Shown one piece after another: positions 41,506-49,954 of a stretch of DNA of 64,000 bases. The first letter of the stretch is position 1. Every line of letters starts with the position of its first letter. A program made the position numbers and the translations under genes. The notes under the pieces are model-generated. The model was not told the DNA's origin. It saw nothing but the letters and a program-made list of their open reading frames with translations, and did no database searches. The DNA comes from Buttiauxella sp049686335 (lineage in GTDB: Bacteria; Pseudomonadota; Gammaproteobacteria; Enterobacterales; Enterobacteriaceae): positions 186,001-250,000 of the forward strand of contig NZ_JBAVHX010000004.1 in NCBI RefSeq assembly GCF_049686335.1, in the 5' to 3' direction.

Positions 41506-42234
41506 TTACTCCATTGTGGCGCCACCGTTAAGCTTGAACACCACGTTGACAATCAAACCCTGGCCTGGCTTACCGCTTTCGTAACGCCATTTTTTCATCG
41601 CCATTTTCACTTCGCGCTCAAACATGTTGGCAGGCTGCGCAGAAAGAATACTCACGTTACTCACGCTACCATCGGCACCCACATCAAACTTCACGCGGAC
41701 TTTACCTTCAATGCGTAAGGCATGGGCGCGGCTCGGATATTGAGGCGAATTACGGCTAAGGGCTCGTGGGCCAGTCGCAACCGGTGCAGTCGACGCCACT
41801 GGCGCCGTTTTAGCCACAGGTGCCGGACGAGCAGGTGCCGTATTGGTGACAGGCGCAGTCGGACGTGTTTCTACCGGTTTAACTTCACGCTTCGGCTGCT
41901 CAACCTTTTTCTCAGGCTTCGGCTTCGGTTTTGGCTTAGGTTTCGGCTCTGGCTTATGAATGACAACCGGCGCTTCTTTCGGCGGCTCAGGAATCGGTTC
42001 AGGCTCAGGCTCGGCTACCGGCTCTGGTGGAGGCTGCACAACTTCAGGTTGTGGCGGTTCCAGCTCCGCGGGAGCCACCATGGTGACAGTGATAGGCTGT
42101 GCAGGCGATGGCAACTCAATAACCTGATGTACCGAGGTATAGAGCAACCCCGCGACAACAGCACCATGTAGCATAACCGAAAGCGCGGTCGGCCATGGAA
42201 AGCGGCGAGGTAAATCAAGGGTCATTGACGTCAT
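41506..42234 (-). CDS. tonB: TonB, energy-transducing periplasmic protein
   Basis: A 242-residue protein: N-terminal membrane anchor (PWPTALSVMLHGAVVAGLLYTS, with the key Ser and His), a long Glu-Pro then Lys-Pro rich periplasm-spanning region (about 55-120), and the C-terminal receptor-binding domain (ALRIEGKVRVKFDV...KWRYESGKPGQG). With ExbB/ExbD it powers receptors such as PqqU. Translation could start at MTSMTLDL (42234) or at MTLDL (42225), as annotated for E. coli. Fur control is expected. Confidence 0.95.
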   Translation of the reverse strand: MTSMTLDLPRRFPWPTALSVMLHGAVVAGLLYTSVHQVIELPSPAQPITVTMVAPAELEPPQPEVVQPPPEPVAEPEPEPIPEPPKEAPVVIHKPEPKPKPKPKPKPEKKVEQPKREVKPVETRPTAPVTNTAPARPAPVAKTAPVASTAPVATGPRALSRNSPQYPSRAHALRIEGKVRVKFDVGADGSVSNVSILSAQPANMFEREVKMAMKKWRYESGKPGQGLIVNVVFKLNGGATME

Positions 42235-42269
42235 AATGGCTTAGGTCTCTTAAACAGGCGTCAATTTTA

Positions 42270-42290
42270 AATGCAAATAGCAATCATATT
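42270..42290. promoter_or_regulatory. possible Fur box upstream of tonB
   Basis: AATGCAAATAGCAATCATATT resembles a degraded GATAATGATAATCATTATC site about 40 bp before tonB. The match is partial; support comes mainly from known iron control of tonB. Confidence 0.35.
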
Positions 42291-42449
42291 CAACAACGCA
42301 TCGAATAAAGTGACGCATTTAACTGGCGGCTGGCTGAATTTCCCCCATTCGGGACCGCGATTTAACATCTTGTTTATCTTTCAATTGCAGTCTTAGCGCC
42401 ATTCACTTACCGTATTTTACATACCTCATATCAATAAGGAGTGCTGCAC

Positions 42450-42746
42450 GTGCTGTATGTCATTTATGCGGAAGATAATGCCGACTCTCTCGAAAAGCGG
42501 TTAGCTGTGCGCCCTGCCCACCTTGCACGCCTGCAACTTTTACGCGATGAAGGTCGCCTGTTAACCGCAGGGCCAATGCCTGCCGTTGATAGTAATGATC
42601 CGGGTGCTGCAGGTTTTACCGGTTCAACGGTGATTGCAGAATTTACATCACAGGAAGAAGCGCAAGCCTGGGCCGATGCCGATCCTTATAACGCTGCGGG
42701 TGTGTATAAGACTGTCGCGATTAAGCCTTACAAAAAGGTTTTTTGA
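42450..42746 (+). CDS. yciI: YciI, small YCII-domain protein
   Basis: A 98-residue YCII/ferredoxin-like-fold protein (MLYVIYAEDNADSLEKRLAVRPAHLARL cannot fail to match; GPMPAVDSNDPGAAGFTGS in the middle), nearly identical to E. coli YciI in length and sequence. The conserved His-Asp pair suggests an enzyme, but activity in enterics is unclear. The GTG at 42450 has AAGGAG eight bases ahead and gives the E. coli start; the GTG at 42441 overlaps the ribosome site. Divergent from tonB as in E. coli. Confidence 0.92.
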   Translation: MLYVIYAEDNADSLEKRLAVRPAHLARLQLLRDEGRLLTAGPMPAVDSNDPGAAGFTGSTVIAEFTSQEEAQAWADADPYNAAGVYKTVAIKPYKKVF

Positions 42747-42891
42747 TTTGATATTAAAACCAATAATATCAATCAAATAAAACATACTTCACTAATAATT
42801 TTTAATTAAAGGGCACAGATAAGTACACATTGTATTTTGAAGTGCCTTTTTTATGGTTTCCTATACTTCCTGTATCAATCTGGAGGTGGCC

Positions 42892-43566
42892 ATGTGTGGA
42901 CGCTTTACTCAAATCCAATCTCGCGACGACTATCTTGCTTTTCTTCTCGAAGAAGCGGAAGAAAACATACCCTATGATCCTGAGCCGATCGGTCGATATA
43001 ATGTTGCTCCCGGCACAAAAGTTCTTCTACTGAATAATCGTGACGGCACCCTTCACTTAGATCCCGTTCACTGGGGGTATGCTCCAGGGTGGTGGGACAA
43101 GCCACCACTAATAAACGCCAGAGTCGAAACAGCGGCCACCAGCCGGATGTTCAAACCACTTTGGAATCATGGCCGGGCGATTGTGTTTGCTGACGGTTGG
43201 TATGAGTGGAAGAAGGAAGGAGACAAAAAGCAGCCCTATTACATCTACAGGAAAGACAGGAAGCCGCTCTTCTTTGCCGCGATTGGTAAGCAGCCGTTTG
43301 ATATGGGGGATGAGGCGGAGGGATTTTTGGTTGTGACGGCGGCGGCCGATAAAGGCATGGTTGATATTCACGACCGTAGGCCTTTGGTATTTGCACCTGA
43401 AGCGGCACTGGAATGGATGAATCAAGAAACCGCTGGAGCTCAGGCCAACGAACTGGCTCATGATGCCGCGTTGCCGGCAGATGAATTTACCTGGCATCCG
43501 GTAATACGGGCTGTAGGGAATGTGAAAAACCAAGGCGCAGATTTAATCAGAAATATTGACCCTTAA
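42892..43566 (+). CDS. yedK: YedK, SRAP/HMCES-type abasic-site DNA-protein crosslinker
   Basis: A 224-residue SRAP protein starting MCGRFTQ: after Met removal Cys2 becomes the N-terminal nucleophile that forms a thiazolidine link with abasic sites in single-stranded DNA. Also present are the NARVETAATSRMF segment, the FADGWYEWKK glutamate region and the C-terminal WHPVIRAVGNVKNQG histidine motif. GGAGG precedes ATG 42892. E. coli YedK is 222 residues. It is located away from the E. coli yedK context. Confidence 0.93.
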   Translation: MCGRFTQIQSRDDYLAFLLEEAEENIPYDPEPIGRYNVAPGTKVLLLNNRDGTLHLDPVHWGYAPGWWDKPPLINARVETAATSRMFKPLWNHGRAIVFADGWYEWKKEGDKKQPYYIYRKDRKPLFFAAIGKQPFDMGDEAEGFLVVTAAADKGMVDIHDRRPLVFAPEAALEWMNQETAGAQANELAHDAALPADEFTWHPVIRAVGNVKNQGADLIRNIDP

Positions 43567-43643
43567 TAAGGGCTGTCAGCTTTGAGCGAGGAGCTGACGC
43601 CCGCATGAAGCAAACAGGCGCCAGATAATATGAAGTGGAAAGA

Positions 43644-44069
43644 TTACTTAATTCTTTTCCCTGTTTCATCAATGACCTTTTCGCCATCCTCTTTAGTAAA
43701 AGAGCCTTTCTGACCTTCAGGGAGAATTTCCAGCACAATTTCTGAGGGACGGCAAAGACGCGTGCCAAGTGGCGTCACTACAACCGGCCGATTAATCAGG
43801 ATCGGATGCTGAAGCATAAAATCAATCAACTGCTCATCAGAAAATTTGTCTTCATCAAGACCCAACTGCTCATAAGGTTCAACGTTCTTACGCAGTAATG
43901 CGCGTACTGCAATACCCATATCTGAAATCAGTTTGATAAGTTCAACACGAGTCGGTGGTGTATCGAGATAATAAATAATGGTTGGTTCGTTACCACTGTT
44001 ACGGACCATCTCCAGTGTGTTACGTGAGGTGCCGCAGGACGGGTTGTGATAGATGGTAATGTTGCTCAT
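43644..44069 (-). CDS. arsC: ArsC, glutaredoxin-dependent arsenate reductase
   Basis: A 141-residue reductase with catalytic Cys12 (HNPSCGTSRN) and the arginines of the anion site (LLRKN, NRPVVVTPLGTRLCRPSE). It reduces arsenate to arsenite for ArsB. It is last gene of arsRBC, 12 bp after arsB, with AGGAGA before the ATG. Length equals the E. coli chromosomal and R773 proteins. Confidence 0.95.
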   Translation of the reverse strand: MSNITIYHNPSCGTSRNTLEMVRNSGNEPTIIYYLDTPPTRVELIKLISDMGIAVRALLRKNVEPYEQLGLDEDKFSDEQLIDFMLQHPILINRPVVVTPLGTRLCRPSEIVLEILPEGQKGSFTKEDGEKVIDETGKRIK

Positions 44070-44081
44070 ATCAGTATCTCC

Positions 44082-45371
44082 TTACAAAGTGACAGAGAGC
44101 CGCCACGCCAGCGCGGCCAGAGTGACGAACAGCACGGGCAGGGTCATGATTATGCCGGTGCGGAAGTAATACCCCCAGGTGATGGTCATATTTTTCTGTG
44201 CCAACACATGAAGCCACAGCAGGGTTGCCAGACTCCCAATAGGGGTGATTTTAGGACCTAAATCGCAGCCAATCACATTGGCATAAATCATCGCCTCTCT
44301 GACGACGCCGGTAGCAGCACTTCCGTCAATGGACAATGCACCAATCAGCACCGTCGGCATATTGTTCATTACCGACGACAGGAACGCAGTCAGGAAACCG
44401 GTTCCGAACGTAGCAGCCCATAAACCTTTGTTTGCCAGCATATTGAGTACAGCTGAAAGATACTCAGTGAGTCCGGCATTCCGCAGGCCGTTGACGACCA
44501 GATACATACCCAACGAGAAAATCACGATCTGCCAGGGCGCATTACGCAGCACTTTGCCGGTATTAATGGCATGGCCACTCTTTGCGACCACGAACAGCAC
44601 TGCTGCGCCAGCTGCTGCTATCGCGCTGACGGGGATCCCCAGCGGCTCCAGAATAAAGAAACCTACCAATAGGAGCAGCAGAACAATCCATCCCGCCCTG
44701 AACGTCGCCGGATCCTTAATCGCATGGGCTGGCATCTTCAGCAGTGAAACGTCATATCTGGCCGGAATATCGCGGCGGAAGAAGAGATGTAGCATGCCCA
44801 GCGTGGCAGCAATGGCCGCCAGGTTCACAGGGACCATCACGGTAGCGTACTGTGTAAAGCCCAAGCCAAAGAAATCCGCCGAGACAATATTTACCAGGTT
44901 AGAAACAATCAGCGGCAGACTGGCGGTATCCGCGATAAATCCTGCAGCCATGACAAAGGCTAGCGTCGTCGCCTGGCTGAACCCCAGTGCGAGCAGCATC
45001 GCAATTACAATCGGCGTTAGTATCAATGCTGCACCGTCGTTAGCAAAGAGAGCTGCAACAGCAGCGCCAAGCAGAACTATCCAAGTAAATAGCAGGCGAC
45101 CTCGCCCGTTACCCCAACGGGATACATGTAGTGCGGCCCATTCAAAGAATCCGGACTCATCGAGCAGCAGGCTGATGATGATCACCGCGATGAATGACGC
45201 TGTTGCGTTCCAGACGATATTCCAGACGACGGGGATATCATCAATGTGGATGACCCCCGTTCCCAGCGCCAGTACAGCTCCAATACTTGCGCTCCATCCA
45301 ATGCTGAGGCCTCTGGGCTGCCAGATGACCAAGACCAACGTCAGTATAAAGATACTCCCTGCGAGAAACAT
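44082..45371 (-). CDS. arsB: ArsB, arsenite efflux permease
   Basis: A 429-residue, 12-helix arsenite/antimonite:proton antiporter of the ArsB family (ends WRLSVTL; contains NDGAALILTPIVIAMLL and the NNMPTVLIGALSIDGS loop). It exports arsenite across the inner membrane. AAAGGAG precedes the ATG. It lies between arsR and arsC, with no arsA or arsD. Confidence 0.95.
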   Translation of the reverse strand: MFLAGSIFILTLVLVIWQPRGLSIGWSASIGAVLALGTGVIHIDDIPVVWNIVWNATASFIAVIIISLLLDESGFFEWAALHVSRWGNGRGRLLFTWIVLLGAAVAALFANDGAALILTPIVIAMLLALGFSQATTLAFVMAAGFIADTASLPLIVSNLVNIVSADFFGLGFTQYATVMVPVNLAAIAATLGMLHLFFRRDIPARYDVSLLKMPAHAIKDPATFRAGWIVLLLLLVGFFILEPLGIPVSAIAAAGAAVLFVVAKSGHAINTGKVLRNAPWQIVIFSLGMYLVVNGLRNAGLTEYLSAVLNMLANKGLWAATFGTGFLTAFLSSVMNNMPTVLIGALSIDGSAATGVVREAMIYANVIGCDLGPKITPIGSLATLLWLHVLAQKNMTITWGYYFRTGIIMTLPVLFVTLAALAWRLSVTL

Positions 45372-45415
45372 TTCAGACTCCTTTATATATGTTTATATGC
45401 ATGTGATTAAACTTA

Positions 45416-45736
45416 TCAGCAAGAAGTACATTCGGATTTTTCCAGCCATTCACGCACATCATCGCGCAGGCACTGCCACGACGTCGTTATTGTTTCACTG
45501 GCCCATGCAGGCATATGGGGGGACAGACGATAGTGAATCCATTTCCCTTCCCGACGATCCAGTACCAGCTCAGCCTCACGTAGGATAGCTATATGGCGAG
45601 AAATTTTAGGCTGTGATTCAGAAGTAGCCGCGCAGATATCGCATACGCACAGTTCGCCAGACTCTCGGAGAAGCATGACAATGGCGAGGCGGGTTTCATC
45701 CGACAGGATTTTAAAAAGCTGAACAGGCTGTAGCAT
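45416..45736 (-). CDS. arsR: ArsR, arsenite-responsive repressor
   Basis: A 106-residue winged-helix ArsR/SmtB repressor. The arsenite site ELCVCDICAA (C30, C32, C35) is in the recognition helix region, as in the E. coli protein. It represses arsRBC and probably arsH through the palindrome upstream. It ends 44 bp before arsB. Confidence 0.95.
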   Translation of the reverse strand: MLQPVQLFKILSDETRLAIVMLLRESGELCVCDICAATSESQPKISRHIAILREAELVLDRREGKWIHYRLSPHMPAWASETITTSWQCLRDDVREWLEKSECTSC

Positions 45737-45760
45737 TTTTCACTCCGTTTCCTTTAGAAT

Positions 45761-45784
45761 ACACATATGGTATATCATATGTGT
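45761..45784. promoter_or_regulatory. ArsR operator between arsR and arsH
   Basis: A perfect 9-bp inverted repeat ACACATATG / CATATGTGT around GTATAT lies 24 bp before arsR and 38 bp before arsH. Its placement lets one repressor control both directions. Confidence 0.85.
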
Positions 45785-45822
45785 TAATTTTTAAATCATC
45801 AGACCTCCTGGAGGAGAAAAAA

Positions 45823-46521
45823 ATGGACCACTTTCCTGCACTGAACGCTGATTGCTTCGATCAGCAGATTGCTGAACACCTAAAGCTTCAGGAGCCGCCA
45901 CGAATTCTGATTCTGTATGGTTCGGTAAGAGAGCGTTCCTACAGCCGTTTTGCAGCAGAAGAAGCTGGACGACTGCTAACCGCGATGGGAGCGGAAGTCA
46001 GGCTGTTTAATCCCTCTGGCTTGCCTCTTCCGGATGATGCCCCGGATACGCACCCAAAAGTCGCCGAGCTACGCGAGCTCGTCAGATGGTGTGACGGGAT
46101 GGTATGGAGTTCCCCAGAGCGGCATGGAGCAATGAGTGCGGTAATGAAGGCACAGATCGACTGGATACCTTTAAGCGAAGGGGCTGTTCGCCCTTCCCAG
46201 GGTAAAACCCTGGCGGTGATGCAGGTCTGCGGCGGGTCGCAGTCCTTCAACGCCGTGAACCAAATGCGTATTCTTGGGCGCTGGATGCGGATGTTCACGA
46301 TCCCCAACCAGTCCTCAGTGTCCAAAGCCTGGCAGGAATTCGATGAGAACGGGCGAATGAAGCCCTCGTCCTGGTATGATCGCATTGTCGATGTCACCGA
46401 GGAGCTGTTTAAAATCACGCTGCTGCTCAAGGGGCAAACCAGTTATCTTGCCGATCGCTACAGCGAACGAAAAGAAAGCCATCAGGAGCTTTCATCCCGC
46501 GTCAATCAGGACAAAATATAA
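45823..46521 (+). CDS. arsH: ArsH, NADPH:FMN oxidoreductase for organoarsenicals
   Basis: A 232-residue flavodoxin-like protein with the FMN phosphate loop GSVRERSYSRFAAEEA and the SPERHGAMSAVMKAQIDWIP segment of ArsH. ArsH oxidises trivalent organoarsenicals and gives resistance to them. ATG 45823 follows GGAGGAG. It is divergent from arsRBC. Confidence 0.94.
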   Translation: MDHFPALNADCFDQQIAEHLKLQEPPRILILYGSVRERSYSRFAAEEAGRLLTAMGAEVRLFNPSGLPLPDDAPDTHPKVAELRELVRWCDGMVWSSPERHGAMSAVMKAQIDWIPLSEGAVRPSQGKTLAVMQVCGGSQSFNAVNQMRILGRWMRMFTIPNQSSVSKAWQEFDENGRMKPSSWYDRIVDVTEELFKITLLLKGQTSYLADRYSERKESHQELSSRVNQDKI

Positions 46522-46561
46522 CGTCCTTTCTTAAGGGCTTAAAAACATCCGCTTTTGGCAC

Positions 46562-46959
46562 TCTCCGGCCGTAGCGATGGTATGAAGCCGTTACAGCAAG
46601 CCTACAACATGCCGTTATTCAGACCGCAGATTCGTCAGATGGACCCAGGCCTTGTGTATAACGCCGTGCGCGATGGGTTTGATGACGCGGGTCTTATCTA
46701 CACCACTGACGGGCGCGTAAAAGGCTTTGATTTAAAAGTGCTGCAAGATGATAAGGGCTACTTCCCAAGTTACGCTGTCACGCCGGTAGTGCGTATAGAT
46801 ACGCTGGCAGCCAATACAGGCCTTGAAGAAGCGTTTGATACCCTCTCCGGTCTGCTGAACAACGACGTGATCTCCACTCTGAATGCCAAAGTGGATATCG
46901 ACCATCAAACCCCACAGCAGGTTGCGCCTGAATTCCTGCAACAGAAAGGTTTGCTCTAA
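46562..46959 (+). pseudogene. osmX fragment (C-terminal 132 codons)
   Basis: The frame continues the C-terminal part of OsmX (SGRSDGMKPLQQAY onward) to the same stop codon as the intact gene at 13873-14775. The first 168 codons, signal peptide and promoter are missing. A short non-homologous leader joins it to the end of the ars region. Several replacements occur at positions kept in the intact copy, in line with loss of constraint. It could make no working binding protein. Confidence 0.88.
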
Positions 46960-47074
46960 GGAGGCACCATGGAAACGTTGCACTATATGATTGATAACGC
47001 GGGATATCTCGGCAGTCTGGTGCTACAGCATCTGTGGTTAGTATTAATGGCTGTGGGTCTGGCGATTGTGATTG
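46562..47074 (+). repeat. dispersed 513-bp repeat, copy B
   Basis: A gap-free homologue of 14378-14890 covering the osmX end, the intergenic ribosome site and the first 35 codons of osmW. Homology stops abruptly at 47074; the osmW frame then runs to a stop at 47113-47115. Confidence 0.9.
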
Positions 47075-47115
47075 TTTCTTCATCGTCGTCAAGTCATGGG
47101 GTATCAGATGTGTGA
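46969..47115 (+). pseudogene. osmW fragment (N-terminal 35 codons plus unrelated tail)
   Basis: The ATG and perfect ribosome site of osmW are kept, and the first 35 residues match. After LAIVIV the frame enters unrelated sequence (SSSSSSHGVSDV) and stops. It is a truncated membrane segment with no expected function. Confidence 0.85.
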
Positions 47116-47516
47116 GCTAAAAACCCTTTCGCATCACCAGTAATCCATCAGAAAGTAGCCTAATTGGCTGCTTTTTATTTAACTTATGTTCTACAAGTCT
47201 TCAGTTTATAGCTAAATTTCACATATCCATCTGTTTTAGAAGAATCTTTTTACAGAAAACGGAATTTGCTTTCAGATAACTTCATGAACTAACAGAGAAT
47301 ACGCTTTTTTATGAGTACTTCTGCGAACATATCTGCTTCAATTCGTGAACCATTTCCCATGGTAATCGCATAACCAAGGATATCAAACTTTAGGGATAAT
47401 CTGATTGCCCTCTTGAAGAACCATTAAATATTGGTAGTATTTGGATACACCAATTTAATCAGAACAGATACCACTTAGGGCGGTAGCTGTGGATAGAAAT
47501 CTAAAAGGAATGGAAA
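47116..47516. other. 401-bp gap between the osm fragments and the HNH gene
   Basis: AT-rich. A start-less minus-strand stretch of 44 codons (47289-47423) with a protein-like composition may be a gene remnant. The right part should hold the promoter of the HNH gene. Nothing else is supported. Confidence 0.4.
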
Positions 47517-48461
47517 ATGTCTGAACGTTCTATCACAAGAGTTGAGCTAATCAATCTTGCTGATGAGTTCACAGAGGAACTTACTGAACTTTTTTTAGCT
47601 CTAGGAAAAGGAATATCCAAAAATGATTTAGATAGTATCCATAAATGGTTTCGTTACCATTATAGAAAAACTAACAACTTAAACGAAACTAGACGCCTTA
47701 CCGCCCAAGAAGCAAGAAATGTGTTGGGGTTGACAAGTGCTGACAAATTTCCAGTACCTCACAAACGTAGGTATGAAGTTAGTGTAAAATCATTGCAAGA
47801 TTTGTTGACTCAAAAATTAGGTGAATTGGACTTCAGCAAACCCCATCCATCGACACTTCAGCAATCAAATACAACATCAATAGGTCTCTCCAAGTTAACG
47901 AGGGAAGAAATAGCGGAGCGCCTTGATGTTTTAAGACAGCATAATACTGCCGAACAGAAATCATTTTCTGTTGAGCTTAAAAATACTTCAAAAAATTACT
48001 CTCCATATTATGACCCTTTATGGAAGCCATTAGGTCACCTTGAGGAATTGCCAGTAGGTAATGAAAATGGGTTTTATGATGACCACCTTCCTAAAATGGC
48101 AAGTTATACAGTTACAGTTAGAGATGCTCGCCAGCAGAAAAGCTTTTCTGACTTAGTTTATGAAAATTGCTTTGGAACTTGTCTAATTAGTGGTTTTACA
48201 GACAGGAGGGTGTTGGATGCTGCACATATAAATGAAGTAAAAAAAAATGGCAGTATGCATTATACAAATGGACTTATTCTAAGGGCAGATCTTCACCGAG
48301 CATTTGATAAAAGCATCATTGGAATCAATCCGTATAAATTAACCATTCACTCTAAAGTATCTGACTATCAAAGTTTTGAAGGTAATGAACTGAAACCAAC
48401 TAAAACTGCAATCAACATTGAAGCTTTGATTGAAAGATGGGAAATATTTAACGAACCTTAA
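47517..48461 (+). CDS. solitary HNH endonuclease-domain protein
   Basis: A 314-residue AT-rich gene. The C-terminal third has the HNH pattern of restriction-like nucleases: TCLISG at 221-226, H237 in LDAAHI, N251-GLILRADLH260-RAF. The N-terminal 200 residues are not recognised; a helical part (1-60) may bind DNA. AAGGA precedes the ATG. No methylase or McrB-like partner is adjacent, so a defence role acting alone, or a selfish cargo gene, is inference. The codon and base use differ clearly from core genes. Confidence 0.75.
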   Translation: MSERSITRVELINLADEFTEELTELFLALGKGISKNDLDSIHKWFRYHYRKTNNLNETRRLTAQEARNVLGLTSADKFPVPHKRRYEVSVKSLQDLLTQKLGELDFSKPHPSTLQQSNTTSIGLSKLTREEIAERLDVLRQHNTAEQKSFSVELKNTSKNYSPYYDPLWKPLGHLEELPVGNENGFYDDHLPKMASYTVTVRDARQQKSFSDLVYENCFGTCLISGFTDRRVLDAAHINEVKKNGSMHYTNGLILRADLHRAFDKSIIGINPYKLTIHSKVSDYQSFEGNELKPTKTAINIEALIERWEIFNEP

Positions 48462-48692
48462 TTATTCACGGTTAAGCCTCTGCCTAGCTATTGAAGAAAG
48501 CTTTCTTTCAGCTAACATCATGGCCTCAGTACCTAACGCATGAAAAAGGGTAGAGTCACAAATTAATAACACATTGTTTTGCAGTAGGCTGTATAGACTT
48601 ATGAAATTGTTTATTCTACTAGACTGTTGGACATAATCTTCCATGATGCCCCATCCATGTTTTATCACGTTAACATTCCTGCTGCTTAACAC
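48462..48692 (-). CDS. small hypothetical protein abutting the HNH gene
   Basis: A frame of 76 residues from a GTG, or 60 from the ATG at 48644 (MEDYVQQSSRINNF), which has GGGG close upstream. Its last codon touches the HNH stop on the opposite strand. It is predicted helical and soluble. I do not recognise it, and it may not be a gene. Confidence 0.35.
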   Translation of the reverse strand: MLSSRNVNVIKHGWGIMEDYVQQSSRINNFISLYSLLQNNVLLICDSTLFHALGTEAMMLAERKLSSIARQRLNRE

Positions 48693-48954
48693 CAGTCCAT
48701 CAAGTAAACCATCATTAACAATTCATCTGAAAGTAATGTACTTTTATTTGAACAAAAATCACACAAATAGAACATAATTTATACAAGCCAATAATTTACA
48801 CATAAACCCCACCACATAGTGTTTGCACAAGTTATTATCATTTCTGGGCATGGCTTTTTTAAATTCATTGTTTATGTTTATTTACTTCTCTATCAAAAAA
48901 AGAATAAAATGATTACATATGCGATCATTTTCCTTAAAAAATATTGGTATGTAG

Positions 48955-49755
48955 ATGATTAATCAAACAGTAATTACACATTTAGAATGGCTATGGTCAA
49001 TTTTCGATATAAAATTACTATCCTTCATTGCAGCTGGTTTCACTATTTACTTTGGAACTCAAAAGCTCACGCAAAAAATAAGTGTGAGCTATCATATAAC
49101 ATCTTGCCGACTATATGAAACGAGAATAACCAATCTAATTCTTGCAAACAAAAGAGATAATACAATAACATTTTCGAAAATATATATTAAAATTAATGAG
49201 CAAAGCAGAGGGAGTTTGGTTGACTTAAAAAAACCCATCATCCTCAAGGCATATGAAACCATTGATGTTGACGTACCTCTTTACACAACATTATCTGTTC
49301 GGCGAGATAATGTTGAAATTTCATTCACTGATAACATAACTTTTTATTTATTAACAACATCAGGAAAATTAATAGAATGTGAAACAGAAGTTAGTGGTCA
49401 CATAGAAACTGAATACCCCATCATCACTAAAAATATTTTGACGTTACGTGGTGTGCTTTTAACTAATAAAATGAGCTATGTTTTTTTCTATGTTAAGAAT
49501 GGGAAGGAGCTGCATTGCATATTAGATTGGGCATATATGATACATGTGGACAATCCCTTTAACGGTAACGTTTTTGAAAATTTCACCCCAGAAATACTTA
49601 AAGACATCTTAATTAAAGACGGTTATCACAACCAGTTTGAACAATACATTCTTTATAAAGTTAACGAGAATTTATCTTGCACTCGCATTTTCAGTAAGGA
49701 ATCCGTTTCAAAGCATAGTTCTAATATGACTCTGCAAAGAGGCACCTCACTTTAA
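48955..49755 (+). CDS. AT-rich 266-residue membrane-anchored hypothetical protein
   Basis: Residues 17-34 (LLSFIAAGFTIYFGTQKL) form one membrane helix. The rest looks soluble and beta-rich (Arg/Asn/Thr-rich, with ISFTDNITFYLLTTSGK), ending in a polar tail. No family is recognised. The low GC and its place between orphan genes and a prophage end suggest cargo of mobile origin; such anchored proteins at prophage edges are often exclusion or defence factors, which is inference here. The ribosome site is weak. Confidence 0.6.
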   Translation: MINQTVITHLEWLWSIFDIKLLSFIAAGFTIYFGTQKLTQKISVSYHITSCRLYETRITNLILANKRDNTITFSKIYIKINEQSRGSLVDLKKPIILKAYETIDVDVPLYTTLSVRRDNVEISFTDNITFYLLTTSGKLIECETEVSGHIETEYPIITKNILTLRGVLLTNKMSYVFFYVKNGKELHCILDWAYMIHVDNPFNGNVFENFTPEILKDILIKDGYHNQFEQYILYKVNENLSCTRIFSKESVSKHSSNMTLQRGTSL

Positions 49756-49863
49756 TAACTATATCTCTTTAAAAAAGCAGCGTGTTACAATTGTTTTTCT
49801 TATTCTCTGGAAATGGACCGAAGAAAATATTATTTGGTCCGCTGCAATTGTTTCAATCTGATT

Positions 49864-49950
49864 TTAATCTCCCGCGAATCTGATCACAGCGTCGTATAAC
49901 GGGGCGATAGCAATTCCTTTTTCATCTGCTACTGTTGCTGTATGCCCTGC
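49864..49950 (-). pseudogene. possible gene remnant downstream of the umuD-like gene
   Basis: A start-less 28-codon stretch reads AGHTATVADEKGIAIAPLYD and continues to a normal stop, with a natural-looking composition. It may be the tail of a gene that once followed the umuD-like gene; I cannot assign it. Confidence 0.3.
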
Positions 49951-49954
49951 CTAG

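Noticed and set aside
41722..42171. A 149-codon frame rich in Arg antisense to tonB
   Set aside because: It is produced by the Pro/Lys/Glu repeats of tonB on the other strand.
44329..45588. A 419-codon plus-strand open frame across arsB and arsR
   Set aside because: It is the antisense shadow of arsB and arsR, which have full family matches; the translated sequence has no recognisable domain.
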